Below are positions 1 through 8,635 of a stretch of DNA of 21,461 bases, piece after piece. How positions within the stretch are numbered: the first letter of the stretch is position 1; each line of letters opens with the position of its first letter. A program made the position numbers and the translations under genes. The stretch is from Chara braunii (lineage: Eukaryota > Streptophyta > Charophyceae > Charales > Characeae): the NCBI GenBank assembly GCA_003427395.1, contig BFEA01000279.1, forward strand, positions 474,559 through 496,019, given 5' to 3'. The notes below the pieces were generated by a model that saw nothing but the letters and a program-made list of their open reading frames with translations, did no database searches and had not been told where the DNA came from.

Positions 1-80
<80 letters not shown>
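1..80. repeat. A-run followed by (GA)n microsatellite at the window edge
   Basis: Bases 1-37 are all A and 38-80 are GA dinucleotides. The same (GA)n tract precedes the second copy of the duplicated unit (11937-12023), so the microsatellite belongs to the duplicated block. Its position at the very edge suggests the assembly stopped here. Confidence 0.95.
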
Positions 81-83
<3 letters not shown>

Positions 84-107
84 AACCGAGAGAGCTAAGT
101 AGAGTGC

Positions 108-290
108 CTTGTTGCTCGCTACGCCCGTCTACTTCATCTTTACGCAACAGTTCTCGCACTGGGTTTGGGGTCTGCCCCACCGGAAGTGCTACATGCCAGC
201 GTATTCTTTTCCAGGTTTAGAAATAATTACAGGACGTGCAAAACCGCTCGCCTGCCAGACATTATATACGTACTATATAAAATTATAATG
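108..290. other. Conserved noncoding block downstream of the DUF4360 gene, copy 1
   Basis: The block aligns to 12032-12210 with only a handful of differences, making it the most conserved part of the duplication and clearly more conserved than the coding region beside it. I see no convincing ORF, tRNA or hairpin in it. It could be 3' UTR of the minus-strand gene, part of an unseen transcript, or the product of recent gene conversion. Confidence 0.5.
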
Positions 291-316
291 GTCCTTGACT
301 GACCAGCTCCACAACT

Positions 317-432
317 GACTACCTGTTTTCTCCCGAATAGAACGCCCGGTCATTATAGCTGCATTTGGCACAACTTTCAGTCCAGATGCAGCGATGATGA
401 GCGGGCGTTTTATTCGGCTGAAGAGGGTAGGC
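317..432. mobile_element. Small foldback/MITE-like element, unit 1 only
   Basis: The arms pair over about 45 bp. The core left arm 332-363 (starting CCGAATAGAACGCCCGG) pairs with 384-416 at about 28 of 32 positions, and the outermost bases CTACC/GGTAG also pair. The loop is only about 20 nt. Unit 2 has no such hairpin at the matching place: near 12232-12260 the sequence runs straight from the CCACAACTGG side to the TATTGAGC side. That makes it an insertion into unit 1 or a loss from unit 2. I could not define a clean target-site duplication. Confidence 0.6.
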
Positions 433-470
433 TTCTTATTGAGCTCCATCAGCGAAGTACAGTTGGACAA

Positions 471-752
471 ACGTCCGATCGCCTGTGTCAGTGATGTCTC
501 CCTTTCTTAGCTGACGGCGCCCCCCTGACAATGCAGCTGCGGACCGATAGATTAATCCAATAATCTCCAAATTGATGCCCTCGCGGTCTCTCATTCTGCT
601 CCTCTCCCAGTAGCTTGCTGATACCCTGTTCTTTACGCCTGAAGAAAATCACCTTAGGGCATGCTCATGCTCACGCTACTTCCCTGAACTGGATCTGGCT
701 GCATATGCCGCCAGATGCTCCAGAAAAGCTTTGGTACGAGTATACGCCCTTA
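471..752. other. Noncoding 3' flank of the copy-1 DUF4360 gene
   Basis: The stretch is collinear with about 12285-12550 of unit 2, at roughly 85% identity by eye. No ORF in it is conserved between the copies. It probably contains the 3' UTR of the minus-strand gene. Confidence 0.4.
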
Positions 753-854
753 GCAACTCCGCCAGCTCAGACCAAAAGTCTGGGTGAGCGTCAGATCCTA
801 AGGGCAACTCCGCCAGCTCAGACCAAGAGTCTGGGTGAGCGACAGATCCTGAGA
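753..854. repeat. 51-bp tandem duplication across the 3' end of the copy-1 DUF4360 gene
   Basis: A unit starting GCAACTCCGCCAGCTCAGAC begins at 753 and again at 804, so the period is 51 bp (17 codons). Unit 2 has one copy. The gene-proximal repeat creates the present end (Ser-Cys-Pro-stop). The other repeat lies after that stop and still carries the ancestral ending (Trp-Arg-Ser-Cys-stop). The last conserved Cys is kept and one Pro has been added. Confidence 0.85.
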
Positions 855-1412
855 ATCGACGGTGATCAAGCCAACGTACGTATTATTCGGCGGGGGTGGA
901 GGCACCACTCTTGCCTCGGAATTGACATTGATCATCACCGTACCGTCACACTGGGCATAGAGAAAGGATGAGAACTCATCGGTAAAATTGAAGTTGTCTG
1001 CCACGGGAGGAGGCAGGTCCCTCAAGACTCTGACTGTCCCTGGAATACCTGATAAGTAGTACGACGTTGCCAGTGAGCCCCTGACGCCTTCATCGAACTG
1101 GCCGTACCCTCGGAATGTCACATCCCGCAGAGTAAACGTGAACCCTGTAGGAAATCTCAGGTTGATGGCCACTTGGCAGTTTTTGCGCCGGTCATCTGGA
1201 CTTCCTGGGGTGAACGCTCTGTACTCGCTGAACTTTATATTGACCGCTTGTCCGTCGAGGGAGAGAAGGCTCGAGGTACTTCCAGGCGGACAGCCAGAGC
1301 CCGCGTAGGTGATGTTCTCGATCTTTACCGTACCGGATGGCGGAATTTGAGCAAGTCCAGGAACGGCAAACTGGAGAAGCCCCAGCAACAGCAGGACCAC
1401 CATCGCCGCCAT
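798..1412 (-). CDS. Secreted DUF4360-type protein, copy 1
   Basis: The product is a predicted secreted protein of 204 residues. I chose the ATG at 1412 because it opens directly into a signal peptide: hydrophobic residues 4-20, likely cleaved near the Gly-Leu-Ala of residues 19-21. The frame stays open to 1685, but that part reads as arginine-rich leader or UTR. The mature part has features I associate with DUF4360: an AGSGCPPGS motif (Cys41), RRKNC (Cys79), a GFTFT strand, a RGY motif, a Gln-Cys (Cys155), a VVPPPPP linker, a VDSQDLSLTQ segment and a terminal SWRSC (Cys203). The four cysteines could form two disulfides. The family occurs in small secreted proteins and has no established biochemical function that I know of. 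It may act outside the cell or in the wall, which is inference. The reading frame is intact. A second copy lies at 12557-13165. The family call rests on motif memory, not a profile search. Confidence 0.75.
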   Translation of the reverse strand: MAAMVVLLLLGLLQFAVPGLAQIPPSGTVKIENITYAGSGCPPGSTSSLLSLDGQAVNIKFSEYRAFTPGSPDDRRKNCQVAINLRFPTGFTFTLRDVTFRGYGQFDEGVRGSLATSYYLSGIPGTVRVLRDLPPPVADNFNFTDEFSSFLYAQCDGTVMINVNSEARVVPPPPPNNTYVGLITVDSQDLSLTQTLGLSWRSCP

Positions 1413-2002
1413 CGTAGACACAGACTGGAAAACCCTGTGCCTGATGCTCTTCGTCTTCGGCTTTCGCCTCACCTTGTTCTTGTCTCCACGTGCCCAGCAA
1501 CAGATCAGTTGTTCCGGCGATGGCAGCAGATAACCCTTCCCCCAATTGGCCGCACCCGGAGCTGTTCGCCTTGAGTCGCCCTCTGAGCTCCCTCTCCTCG
1601 GCTTAAATGCCGTGGAAGATGAGCTAGCGGTCGCCACTTCTCGCAGCTCCCGCCTCCGATCCCCAAAGACCACCACGATCAGCAAGCAGATCGCAGCCCA
1701 CTGTACGCAGACTGCCCGTTAATGCGCTTTTACACACAGCCGGAGGTGAAGTTCGCCTGTGTCCCCCGAGAGCACAGCGCGTCAAGATCACAAAAAAGCA
1801 TGCAAACGCTGTATAGTGAGGTGCTGGTCCGACAGACTCGTTCCGAGGGTGTGCTCCTCTCGGGGTGAAACGCTGCCTACAGGCGTACCTTGTGGCAGTG
1901 TGAGGAAGACATGCCAATCAAATACTTTGGGCGGAAGAGAAACCGGAAAGCCGGCCCAATTCCACGTGTCAGGTGTCGAAAAGAGAAAAAGAAGGAAGGG
2001 TG
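1413..2002. promoter_or_regulatory. 5' flank and probable leader/promoter of the copy-1 DUF4360 gene
   Basis: The stretch is collinear with 13166-13755 and nearly as conserved as the signal-peptide region. Read on the minus strand it has a CCAAT-like motif near 1545 and an ATTTAAG motif near 1605, but no clear TATA box. The frame upstream of the chosen ATG is open as far as 1685 in both copies, so a longer N-terminus cannot be fully excluded. The leader would be Arg/Ser-rich and would put the signal peptide inside the protein, which I think unlikely. Confidence 0.4.
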
Positions 2003-2264
2003 GGCCTCGTTCCACTACTCTCGACATGCACAGACATCGCCATGTGGGGTTGCGGGGGGGTAGGGGGAGGTGCAGTGAGGTGCAGTGACTGGCCATTGCT
2101 CGGCTCTAGCACCGCCGATCTCCCCCATCGGCAACGCCTGCCCACCCCTCATCACCGTAATGAGGGACTGGTACAGCCTTCCTGTTGCACCACTGCCGTG
2201 TTGCCAACCTACCCCGTGGGCTAGGGAGAGATCCGGTAGGTTGTGTTCCCCCGTACAATACATA

Positions 2265-2386
2265 GTACCTCCCCACACCACTCTCGAAATGTGAAAAAGA
2301 CAAAAATGTGGCGGGTGCACCTGGCCATCTTCTAGCGGTAAGTTCATTCTCATTTTGCACATTTCGAGAGTGGTGTGGCGATGCCC
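2265..2386. mobile_element. Inner MITE, unit 1, with ATA target-site duplication
   Basis: The 122-bp element is flanked by ATA on both sides (2262-2264 and 2387-2389). A perfect 21-bp inverted repeat (2273-2293 with 2358-2378, beginning CCACACCACTCTCG) forms the arms. The inner core, around CCTGGCCAT, aligns to the core of the unit-2 element at the same site (14019-14161). The arms differ from that element and instead resemble the ends of the outer MITE. Confidence 0.7.
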
Positions 2387-2437
2387 ATATACTACCAAGA
2401 AGATGAGGTAGATGAGAGAAGAATGTAGCTTACTTTT

Positions 2438-2459
2438 TTTTTTTAATTAAAAAAAAAAA
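2438..2459. repeat. T-run / A-run junction
   Basis: A T-run passes through TTAATTAA into an A-run, giving a short AT-only palindrome. Unit 2 has an AT-rich AATAATAATAAT stretch in the matching place (14221-14250). Confidence 0.8.
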
Positions 2460-2740
2460 ACCTGGCGGTGTATCTCTCCAAGTTGCACCGGAAGATTAGC
2501 TCTTGTTTTGCACATTTCAAGAGTACGGAGCGCGGCGCTTTCGAATGCCTCTTCTGCTCCTCGCCCGTCTGATACGATCTTAATATGTTCTTTCCGTCCA
2601 CGTTCAGATCATACACCTGCCCGTTGTCTGGAAGCAGGGAACCTACTCCTAAGCGACAGGCACGCGAGAAGTTGTTGTTTTTTTTCGTTTCTTTTTGTTT
2701 CTATTTTTTGAAAGAAGCCTTGAGAGGCCAAGGCCACTGA

Positions 2741-2893
2741 AGGGGGCCTACCTTTTTTTTTTTTTTTTTTTTTTTTTTNAGATGGGAGGATTACGAGCTG
2801 CGCCCGGGGGAGCGATTGGGTGGTCCACAAGTCGGGGATGTATCTTCCCGTTTTTTTTTTTTTTTTTTTTTTTTTGGGAAGGGGCCTACTTTT
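2741..2893. repeat. T-run-flanked insert between short direct repeats, with an N
   Basis: Near-identical direct repeats (about AAGGGGGCCTACC at 2740 and AAGGGGCCTAC at 2879) bracket a T-run with an N at 2779, a roughly 70-bp GC-rich segment, and a second T-run (2851-2875). Unit 2 has only a T-run and unrelated sequence here. The direct repeats could be target-site duplications of a retroposed fragment, or the whole could be assembly uncertainty around homopolymers. Confidence 0.5.
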
Positions 2894-3290
2894 GAATCCT
2901 CGCTCAGTTGGTAAGGCACGCAAGTGGCATTCAGGAGGTCTTGGGTGGCCTCATGTACCTTCCTGGGCATGCTTGGCGCCTGCCACCTAGAGATAGCCCG
3001 TTGGTCCCCCCAATTGGCATTAAAAAGCAGTCTCTGCTGATGTTCATAGGGGGAGGGGATACTCAGGGAGGCACAGCTACTGGCCACTCAGATCATGCTC
3101 GGTCCCTCTGCTACCGGCTGTCCCCTGGCCGGTGCCCCCCAGTGGGGGATCCCTGAAGGCTATCAGGCCGCCCTGGGCTGAAAAGGCCACCATTGTCAGA
3201 TTAGACACAAGATTGAATTTACCTGGGCTGGTTAGTCCGATGATAATACCTCAAGGCCATCGCCCTTTATTAAAAAAAAAAAAAAAAAAA
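2894..3290 (+). mobile_element. tRNA-derived SINE, family 1, copy A (box B lost)
   Basis: The head carries a box-A-like GCTCAGTTGGTAAGGC (from about 2902) and is collinear with copies at 8636 and 14856. About 12 bp containing the box-B core is missing just after 2945: TTGGGT joins straight to GGCCTCATG. The Pol III promoter is therefore broken. The body has the family blocks CATGNACCTTCCTGGGCA, GTTGGTCCCCCC and TGATGTTCATAGGGGGA. The 3' part has a TGTCAGATTAGACA hairpin and ends in an A-run (3271-3290). It occupies the same site as copy C in unit 2, so this insertion came before the duplication. Confidence 0.75.
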
Positions 3291-3297
3291 ATCATAG

Positions 3298-3452
3298 TAC
3301 AGTGTGAGATGAGTGACACCCTTGGATCTCACAGCATCTACCTCCAGACATTGGGGGCTTAGAAATGTTGCGAGTTCAATGGATTTGGACTGGAATAGTC
3401 AGGCCTGTCCGGCCCAACCGTCTGGGGCTCAGCCGATAAGAAAGCGAACTTC
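3298..3452. other. Duplicated spacer after the SINE, unit 1
   Basis: The spacer matches unit 2 from 15490 on, with shared blocks TACAGTGTGAGATGAGTGAC and GTTGCGAGTTCAATGGATTT. I see no gene in it. Confidence 0.5.
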
Positions 3453-3885
3453 GGGCCTGGTCGGAAGGTATGGCACACACGAAAAAAAACGAAGTAGTTT
3501 CGCGAACGTTTCGCCGCACAGCACTCCTGCGAATCCTGTCAGTCGAAACCCGCGAATTGTGTCAGACTCCAAGTTCGCGAGTGTCTCACAAGCAGTTGCC
3601 GTCCCCCTGCCTCTAACTCAGGCGAACTGGCAGGTCCTCCGGACGTCTGGTGGTGGAGCTGCGAGTCCGCGCGAGCGCACCACGCCGTTCCAAAGAGTGT
3701 CCGTCCAAAATTTTGGACATTTGCGCATGTCAGGCCTCACACAAACTCTACAGGCCATTCCCACAAGTGATTTAGCGTGCGGCGGTGGTGCAAAAAACGA
3801 AACAAAACGGTGATGTTCAGTCTCGCGAGACCTCTCGAGTTTCAAGTTCGTTTCTTTTCGTTTTTCATACCGTCCGGCGAGACCC
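3453..3885. mobile_element. MITE with about 38-bp inverted ends, unit 1 only
   Basis: The left end reads GGGCCTGGTCGGAAGGTATG and the right end, reverse complemented, reads GGGTCTCGCCGGACGGTATG. Both continue into A-rich CGAAAA-type sequence. The flanking triplets are TTC (3450-3452) and TTT (3886-3888), an imperfect 3-bp target duplication. Unit 2 lacks the element: there the spacer runs on from 15650 to 15725. GGG ends with a 3-bp target suggest a non-autonomous PIF/Harbinger relative. The internal ORFs on both strands look incidental. Confidence 0.7.
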
Positions 3886-4087
3886 TTTGAAACTACTGGT
3901 GGTGAGGCAGGCTGGTACCTGGGCTCTTGAGCTGAAATGCCAACTGCCCTATCCTCAACGTGTACTTCTTTTCCGGGGAACAAAAAAGACAAACAAACAG
4001 GCAATGTTGACACCCGGGATCCTGTTTCTAGCCTTAGGAAGCAGCATGCCGGAAGGACGACCTCCTTGTTTTCTTCCTTTTGTTGAC
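3886..4087. other. Duplicated spacer, unit 1
   Basis: The stretch matches 15716-15895 of unit 2. Shared blocks include GTACCTGGGCT, GAAATGCCAACTG and CTAGCCTTAGGAAGCAGCAT. No gene is recognised. Confidence 0.5.
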
Positions 4088-4440
4088 ACAGGGCATACTC
4101 ACACGGGGACCAAAAGTCTTAAAAATGTGAGGCATTTGGTTTGGGTTTTTTTAGGCATTTGGTCCCCGTGTGGTCACACGGGCGGACTTCTCCCGACCGT
4201 TAAACTTTGCACTCGGGGCAAGTGCGCCCAGTCACATGGGAGGACCGAACAAAAAGATGGATTTTTTGTTTTCTTTTTTTCACAGCACTATAATGCGTGG
4301 GCCTTCGCTACAACGGAAATGTTTCTGGTCGCATTTTCAGTTGTTTGGCGGGAAAAAAAAAAATTGAAAGGTAAAAAGGGTCCTCCCATGGCCCCGCAGA
4401 CCGCTGACGAAGGGTCACCGTTTGAGGCATATGGGTAGCG
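4088..4440. mobile_element. Hairpin-rich insertion, unit 1 only
   Basis: Unit 2 passes directly from the spacer to the Harbinger left end, with only about 100 unrelated bases between. The unit-1 block has two inverted repeats. CACACGGGGACCAAA (about 4101) pairs with TTTGGTCCCCGTGTG (about 4158), and CATGGGAGGACC (about 4234) pairs with GGTCCTCCCATG (about 4380). It also has a GGCGGGAAA...TTGAAAGGT stretch (about 4348) resembling the transposase upstream region at 4737 and 16198. It may be one or two MITEs related to the adjacent Harbinger. The boundaries are approximate. Confidence 0.5.
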
Positions 4441-4906
4441 GGCCTCTCCAGTGTGACCCGAAAACTGACTCAAATTTTGGGATTTCGGGGCTTGTTCGAC
4501 ACTCCTCGGGGCATCCTCGGGCCCTGAGGACGATTCCTTGGAGTCGCCGGAGGAAAATCCCGCCTTCATTCCACTCATCCTCGGAAATGTTCCCCGAAGA
4601 CGATTCCTCGGGGCGTCTTGCAGCCAGTTTCATATATCGACCAGTGGACGCGGGGGGGGTCGGCGTTTGGTCCATGCTGCATGTCCGTGTGGGTGTCGGT
4701 GGTCCAGTGCTGGCGGTGTGCACGACTGGGCTCTACGGCGGGAAAAAAAAAATGGCACGGAAAAGGCGCGGTGTCCCAGTTCGAAATTTGAATTCGAATT
4801 TTTGCGAACAAGCGTGTACAAGAGTGGGCGTCCCTTGTGGGTGACGGCGGCGACATTGTTCGGCGGTGGTCGTTTCGGATTTTGGCGGCGGAGCGCTTCT
4901 GACGAC

Positions 4907-6412
4907 ATGAGGAACGTACATGTTGGAAGCAGTGGACACGGCGTGACATTATCGCGTTCGTCCTCCCGCTTTCACGAACGTGGATTTCCATTGCCAGTTG
5001 CGCTGAGCACTGTCGTCTTCACTGCTGGCAGCGCTGTTGTGCGGCCCGCGTCGCGCTCTGCCGTCTTCTGCACTCCACGACGGGCGACAGAGGGGTCGTT
5101 ATCGAAGGTGAAGAGGACTGCGGTGGCAGCGGCCTTGAGCGCCGTCCTCTTCCGGTGCCAGTTGGAGAGGGGCGAGGGGAGGATGAGAGCGACCATTCGC
5201 GCGCGGCGGAAACGGACGCTGCATTCGCCGTCTGTGGGGGGCGACGACAGCGCTGCCATTTGCGACGCCGTGCTGCGGGTGTGCTACACCATGGGGTGTG
5301 GAGCGTTCCCCAGAGCGACAACCAGATGGTGGATGAAGCGACGTACAGGCGGCACGTGGGAGGATCTCCGGTTATGCGACGACACGACGACGGACTACTT
5401 TAGGGAGAAGCTACGAATTTCGCCACGTGTATTCCGAGAGATAACGGAAGCTCTGTCTCCCTTCCTTGAGCGACGTGTCACTTTCTACAGGGAGCCCCTC
5501 CAGCCAGACCAGATTGTCGCCTAGGCTTTGTACAGGTGGGCATCGGAGGAGACACACGAGAGCGGGACATGCAGCTTTGGCATTGGCAGATCTTCTGGGT
5601 TGGTGGCGGTGCGGGATGTGACTGCGGCGTTGCTCAGTGCGTTCCCTGACAAAATCTCGTGGCTGATGGGTCCGCAGAAGGCGGTCGTCTTGCGCGCTTT
5701 CACTGACAAGGGTTTCCCCAACTGCGATGGGTGCATCGACTGCACCCACATCTCCATCGACAAGCCTGCGAATTGTCCCGGGGAGGACTACTACGATAGG
5801 AAACGACATTTCTCCGTGCAGGCACAGGTCGTCGTGGATTTGAACTTGTGCATGTTGGATGTGTTCGTCGGTTACCCGGGAAGTTGCCACGACGTCAGGA
5901 TCGTCCATGTGTCCAGTTTATGGGCACGCGCGGAGGCGGGAGAGCTTTTCACCGGGCCACCTGTCATGCTGCCTTTCGGTGTGTGGACGAACGGATATCT
6001 GTTGGGGGACAACGGGTACCCGCCCTCCGAATGGGTTGTCGTCCCTTACGGCGGTGTATCCCAAGACCCTGTAGAGATGCGCTTCAATAACAAGCAGAAG
6101 ACGGCGAGGGGCGCAGTGGAGAGGGCTTTCGAGAGACTGAAGGGGATGTGGAGGTTGTTCCTTCGATCCCACAAGACGAACATGGAGACGTTGCCGCAGC
6201 AGTTCGTGGCCGTCAACATGTTCCACGACATACTCATCGACGCGAGCATCCCGTTCGACGACAATCTGTTGTGGGAGGTCGGGCCGGACGATGTTCGTCG
6301 CAGGGTGGATCTTGGGATGGATCGTCCCTTGAGGCAGATGTGCATGGATTCGTCCACAGGGGATGCCCTCATTCTACGTGACACACTGGCTGAGCGAATG
6401 GCGGCACAGTGA
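4907..6412 (+). pseudogene. PIF/Harbinger DDE transposase with one in-frame TAG
   Basis: This is the transposase that would cut and reinsert the surrounding element. Two open stretches in the same frame are separated by one TAG (5522-5524). After the stop the protein continues ALYRWASEETHESG, as expected for an uninterrupted helix. The DDE_Tnp_4-type catalytic triad is visible: Asp in CIDCTHI (codon 5738-5740), Asp in LLGDNGYP (6008-6010) and Glu in VERAFERLK (6119-6121), with YPGSCHDVRI between the two Asp. The N-terminal part has the basic RWWMKRRTGGTWEDL region and the YFREKLRISPRVFREI segment common in this family. The ATG at 4907 is a guess: similarity to the unit-2 relic extends upstream of the next in-frame ATG (5183). 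From 5183 the length is about 410 codons, normal for the family. The C-terminus ends LILRDTLAERMAAQ. It is one point mutation from intact, unless the TAG is read through. Confidence 0.85.
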
Positions 6413-7578
6413 AGACAGCGAGGCGAGCGGAGCGATTGGCCTTGATGACGTGGCTGAGATGATTAAACGTGGCCGTGTCCAGCGGGTGCAAGGTAGAAAT
6501 CGTGGCAGAAGACGAGGGGTGGTCCATGTCGTGCAACGAGTTGTCGTCGTTGTGTTTGTCGGCCATCGGTCGGATCTCGCGAGTTGAAGCGGTGGTGGCC
6601 GTCATAGTTTTGTTGGCCGGGCATCCGGCAGTGTGTGTTGGCAGTTTATTTCGTTGTGTTAGGGTCCGAGCATTGTCGGGTGTGTGGCTGCACCGGGGGC
6701 GGACTGCAGTTGCGCAGTCGAAGACGTAGGCGACGAGGGGCGATGTGAGAAGCACCCACGTGCAGACAGGTGGTTGTTGTGTAGTGCGTTGTCGCTCCGG
6801 CGACGTGTGAGAGTGGCAGGGTTATCGTGTCGATCGTTGGTTTTATTTTTGTGTTTTGGTTCAACTTTCCACTGGAATTGATTTATGGCCCTTTTCGTTT
6901 TTCACACTTTGTCTCCACGAACGTGTTGTTTTGTTGTTTTGTATTTTTTTTTTTCTTTTTTCTTCGACGTTCTTATTTTTTTGTTTCTTATGGTTCTCCT
7001 CTTTTCATGTTCTTATGCACAGCGATCTGCCATGTTCTTTATTGTCTGCGGCGTGGATGGTGTGCGGCATGTCTTTCTCCTTCCCCAACAACGACATACA
7101 TACAAATGCAGGACGGTGTTGTCTGTTGTTTCTCATGCCACCTTTGCTTCCAACATGCGTGATGATGTGTGTGGACAAACCTCGGTTAGCAGTCTTTCCA
7201 AGCAATCAATCTTCAAAAACAAACAATCCCATTATGAATGTGGACGGCAATGGATCATGACAGCTGCCAAGTGGACGACGCAGGCGCGAAGAACAAAAAA
7301 TCATTGGCACCCTTATTGCTCGCATGTACAGAACCGAAGAAACAAACAAAAGCTCCTAACTGAAGGACGAACATGTTAATCAAAACAAAAGTCCAAAAGA
7401 AACCCCCAGCTCGAATGCGCTTGCTGCTGTGACACCGAACACAGAAACGTCCACCCCCAACGACCACCGACGTCGTCCGCACTGGCAGCAAACCCTGGCG
7501 CACACCCTGTTCTAATTCTACACGAAAGTGCACACATGCACCCCCATGATCAAACCTGTCCCTGCGCACCCAACGACA
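6413..7578. other. Spacer between the convergent Harbinger ORFs
   Basis: The spacer is GT-rich and then T-rich (6930-7010 is mostly T). Open frames on both strands are short, overlap each other and lack recognisable motifs. It most likely holds the two 3' UTRs. I see no gene. Confidence 0.5.
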
Positions 7579-8450
7579 TCATGAACCCCCCGTGCTCATA
7601 TATTCGTTGACAGCGGCGTCATCGCCGTCTTCCGGTGGCCCTATGCCCAACCAATCGAGCTTTTTAGCCTCCATTGGGGAAGACAAAGTGGCGTCGTGCG
7701 AGAATTTGACGCCGATTGACGCCCAGTCCGGGATGTACAATGGAGGGGCCAGCAAGGTGATCGGGGATTTCGCCAACTTGTTCGTGATGGCTGTTGCGGC
7801 CTGCACGATGTGGCGACGCGCGTCGAACGAGCGATGCATGGATGCGATTAGTGTGGGTTTCGCCGTCAGCTGGACGAATACCCACGCGTCATAATGGGCG
7901 CGACGATCGTAACCGCTCATGCGCATGAGCCACATGGTCGCAGCGAGCATTACCCGCATCACGTCGGGTACGCTCTTCAACCTCTCATTAACCGCAGGGT
8001 TGATGGCGTTCGCCCGCGGAGGAGCACCTCTTGCGCGGTCGGGGGTTTGTTGACACGCGGCAACGGCGCACGGTTCTGCTGCGTGGCGGCACTACCCCCG
8101 GCTCGGCCCGTCGCCGCACGCGCGGCGACATCGGCGTCTTGTTCAATTGGTCCACGGCCCCCTGCGCAACGCCTCTCGCCGACGTCATCGATCCGGAGGG
8201 CTCCAATCGGCCTTCTGGAGGACTTGCGCTTGAATGGGATTTCCTCCGATTCGGCGAAGTCGCTTTCCACGTGTGAATCGTCCCCCTCCGCCACCCACTC
8301 TTCCGCGTCTGCGTGTATCGCCAGCGCAGAGGCCCCTTGGACGAGCTTCCTCTGTTTGTTCGCCACGTGGCGGCCCCTTTTCTCCCGGAGAGCCACGTCG
8401 ACCGCCTGTTTCCCGGCAGACCTCCAGCGTCCAGAACCTCGGGACGCCAT
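7579..8450 (-). pseudogene. Candidate second Harbinger ORF, split by a frameshift or intron
   Basis: PIF/Harbinger elements usually carry a second gene beside the transposase, often a Myb/SANT-like protein that helps import or target it. Here a minus-strand frame starts at an ATG (8450, MASRGSGRWRSAG) and runs 157 codons through an Arg/Ala-rich, low-complexity region to a TGA at 7977-7979. A neighbouring frame, open from about 8090, reads through the same place (NERLKSVPDVMRVML) to a stop at 7579. It gives a more protein-like domain with AATMWLMRMSG, YDAWVFVQL and KKLDWLGIGPPEDG. One frameshift, or a small intron between about 7985 and 8060, would join them. I see no tryptophan-triad Myb domain, so naming it Myb-like would be guesswork. 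The call rests on convergent placement inside the element. Confidence 0.45.
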
Positions 8451-8500
8451 ATGGCATGGGTTATTGCAGATGCAAAGATAAGAGGAAAAAAAGATAAGAA

Positions 8501-8632
8501 AAACACAGTTTTTTTTTGTTTTTTTTTGTTTTTTGCACACACACATAATGATTGATCAAAAGTTGAAAAAACACACAAAGTTTTTTTGTTTTTTTTTGTT
8601 TTGTTTTTTGACACACACATAATAATTGATCT
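8501..8632. repeat. Tandem T-rich repeat of about 65 bp, two copies
   Basis: Two copies (about 8501-8557 and 8568-8632) share the order ACACA(C)A - T-run/G/T-run - ACACACATAATNATTGATC. They lie between the second ORF and the SINE. They may have been duplicated when the SINE inserted, or by slippage. Confidence 0.7.
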
Positions 8633-8635
8633 ACT

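Larger units (their letters stand above)
2003..2538. mobile_element. Outer MITE, unit 1 (PIF/Harbinger-like ends)
   Basis: The left end reads GGCCTCGTTCCACTACTCTC. The right end, reverse complemented, reads close to GGCGCCGCGCTCC followed by an ACTCTTGAAATGTGC-like segment. The better-preserved unit-2 version (13756-14332) shows the inverted ends clearly. The GGCC start is typical of PIF/Harbinger-type MITEs. A smaller element is nested inside it (2265-2386). The only open frames are spurious. Confidence 0.55.
38..5470 (+). repeat. Segmental duplication, unit 1
   Basis: This stretch is collinear with 11937-17123 in the same orientation, at an offset of about 11.9 kb. Matching blocks in order are: (GA)n; a noncoding block (about 108-290 versus 12032-12210, roughly 96% identical by eye); the DUF4360 gene; the 5' flank; nested MITEs; a SINE; a spacer starting with TACAGTGTGAGATGAGTGAC (3298 and 15490); and the Harbinger left end with the N-terminal half of the transposase. 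Unit 1 has three insertions missing from unit 2 (317-432, 3453-3885, about 4088-4440). The right boundary is set by the last recognisable match in the transposase and is approximate. Confidence 0.85.

Noticed and set aside
1413-1685. N-terminal extension of the DUF4360 protein upstream of the signal peptide
   Set aside because: The frame is open in both copies, but it would bury a classic signal peptide, and its similarity is no higher than in the noncoding flank beyond it.
3785-4438. A 217-codon plus-strand ORF
   Set aside because: It crosses a MITE end, duplicated spacer and the hairpin block, is absent from unit 2, and has no protein motif.
4538-4906. Extending the transposase to the most upstream ATG at 4538
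   Set aside because: The added 123 codons run through the Harbinger end repeats and A-runs and have no family-like sequence.
5848-6384. Overlapping ORFs on both strands inside the transposase
   Set aside because: They are frame shadows of the DDE-containing frame.
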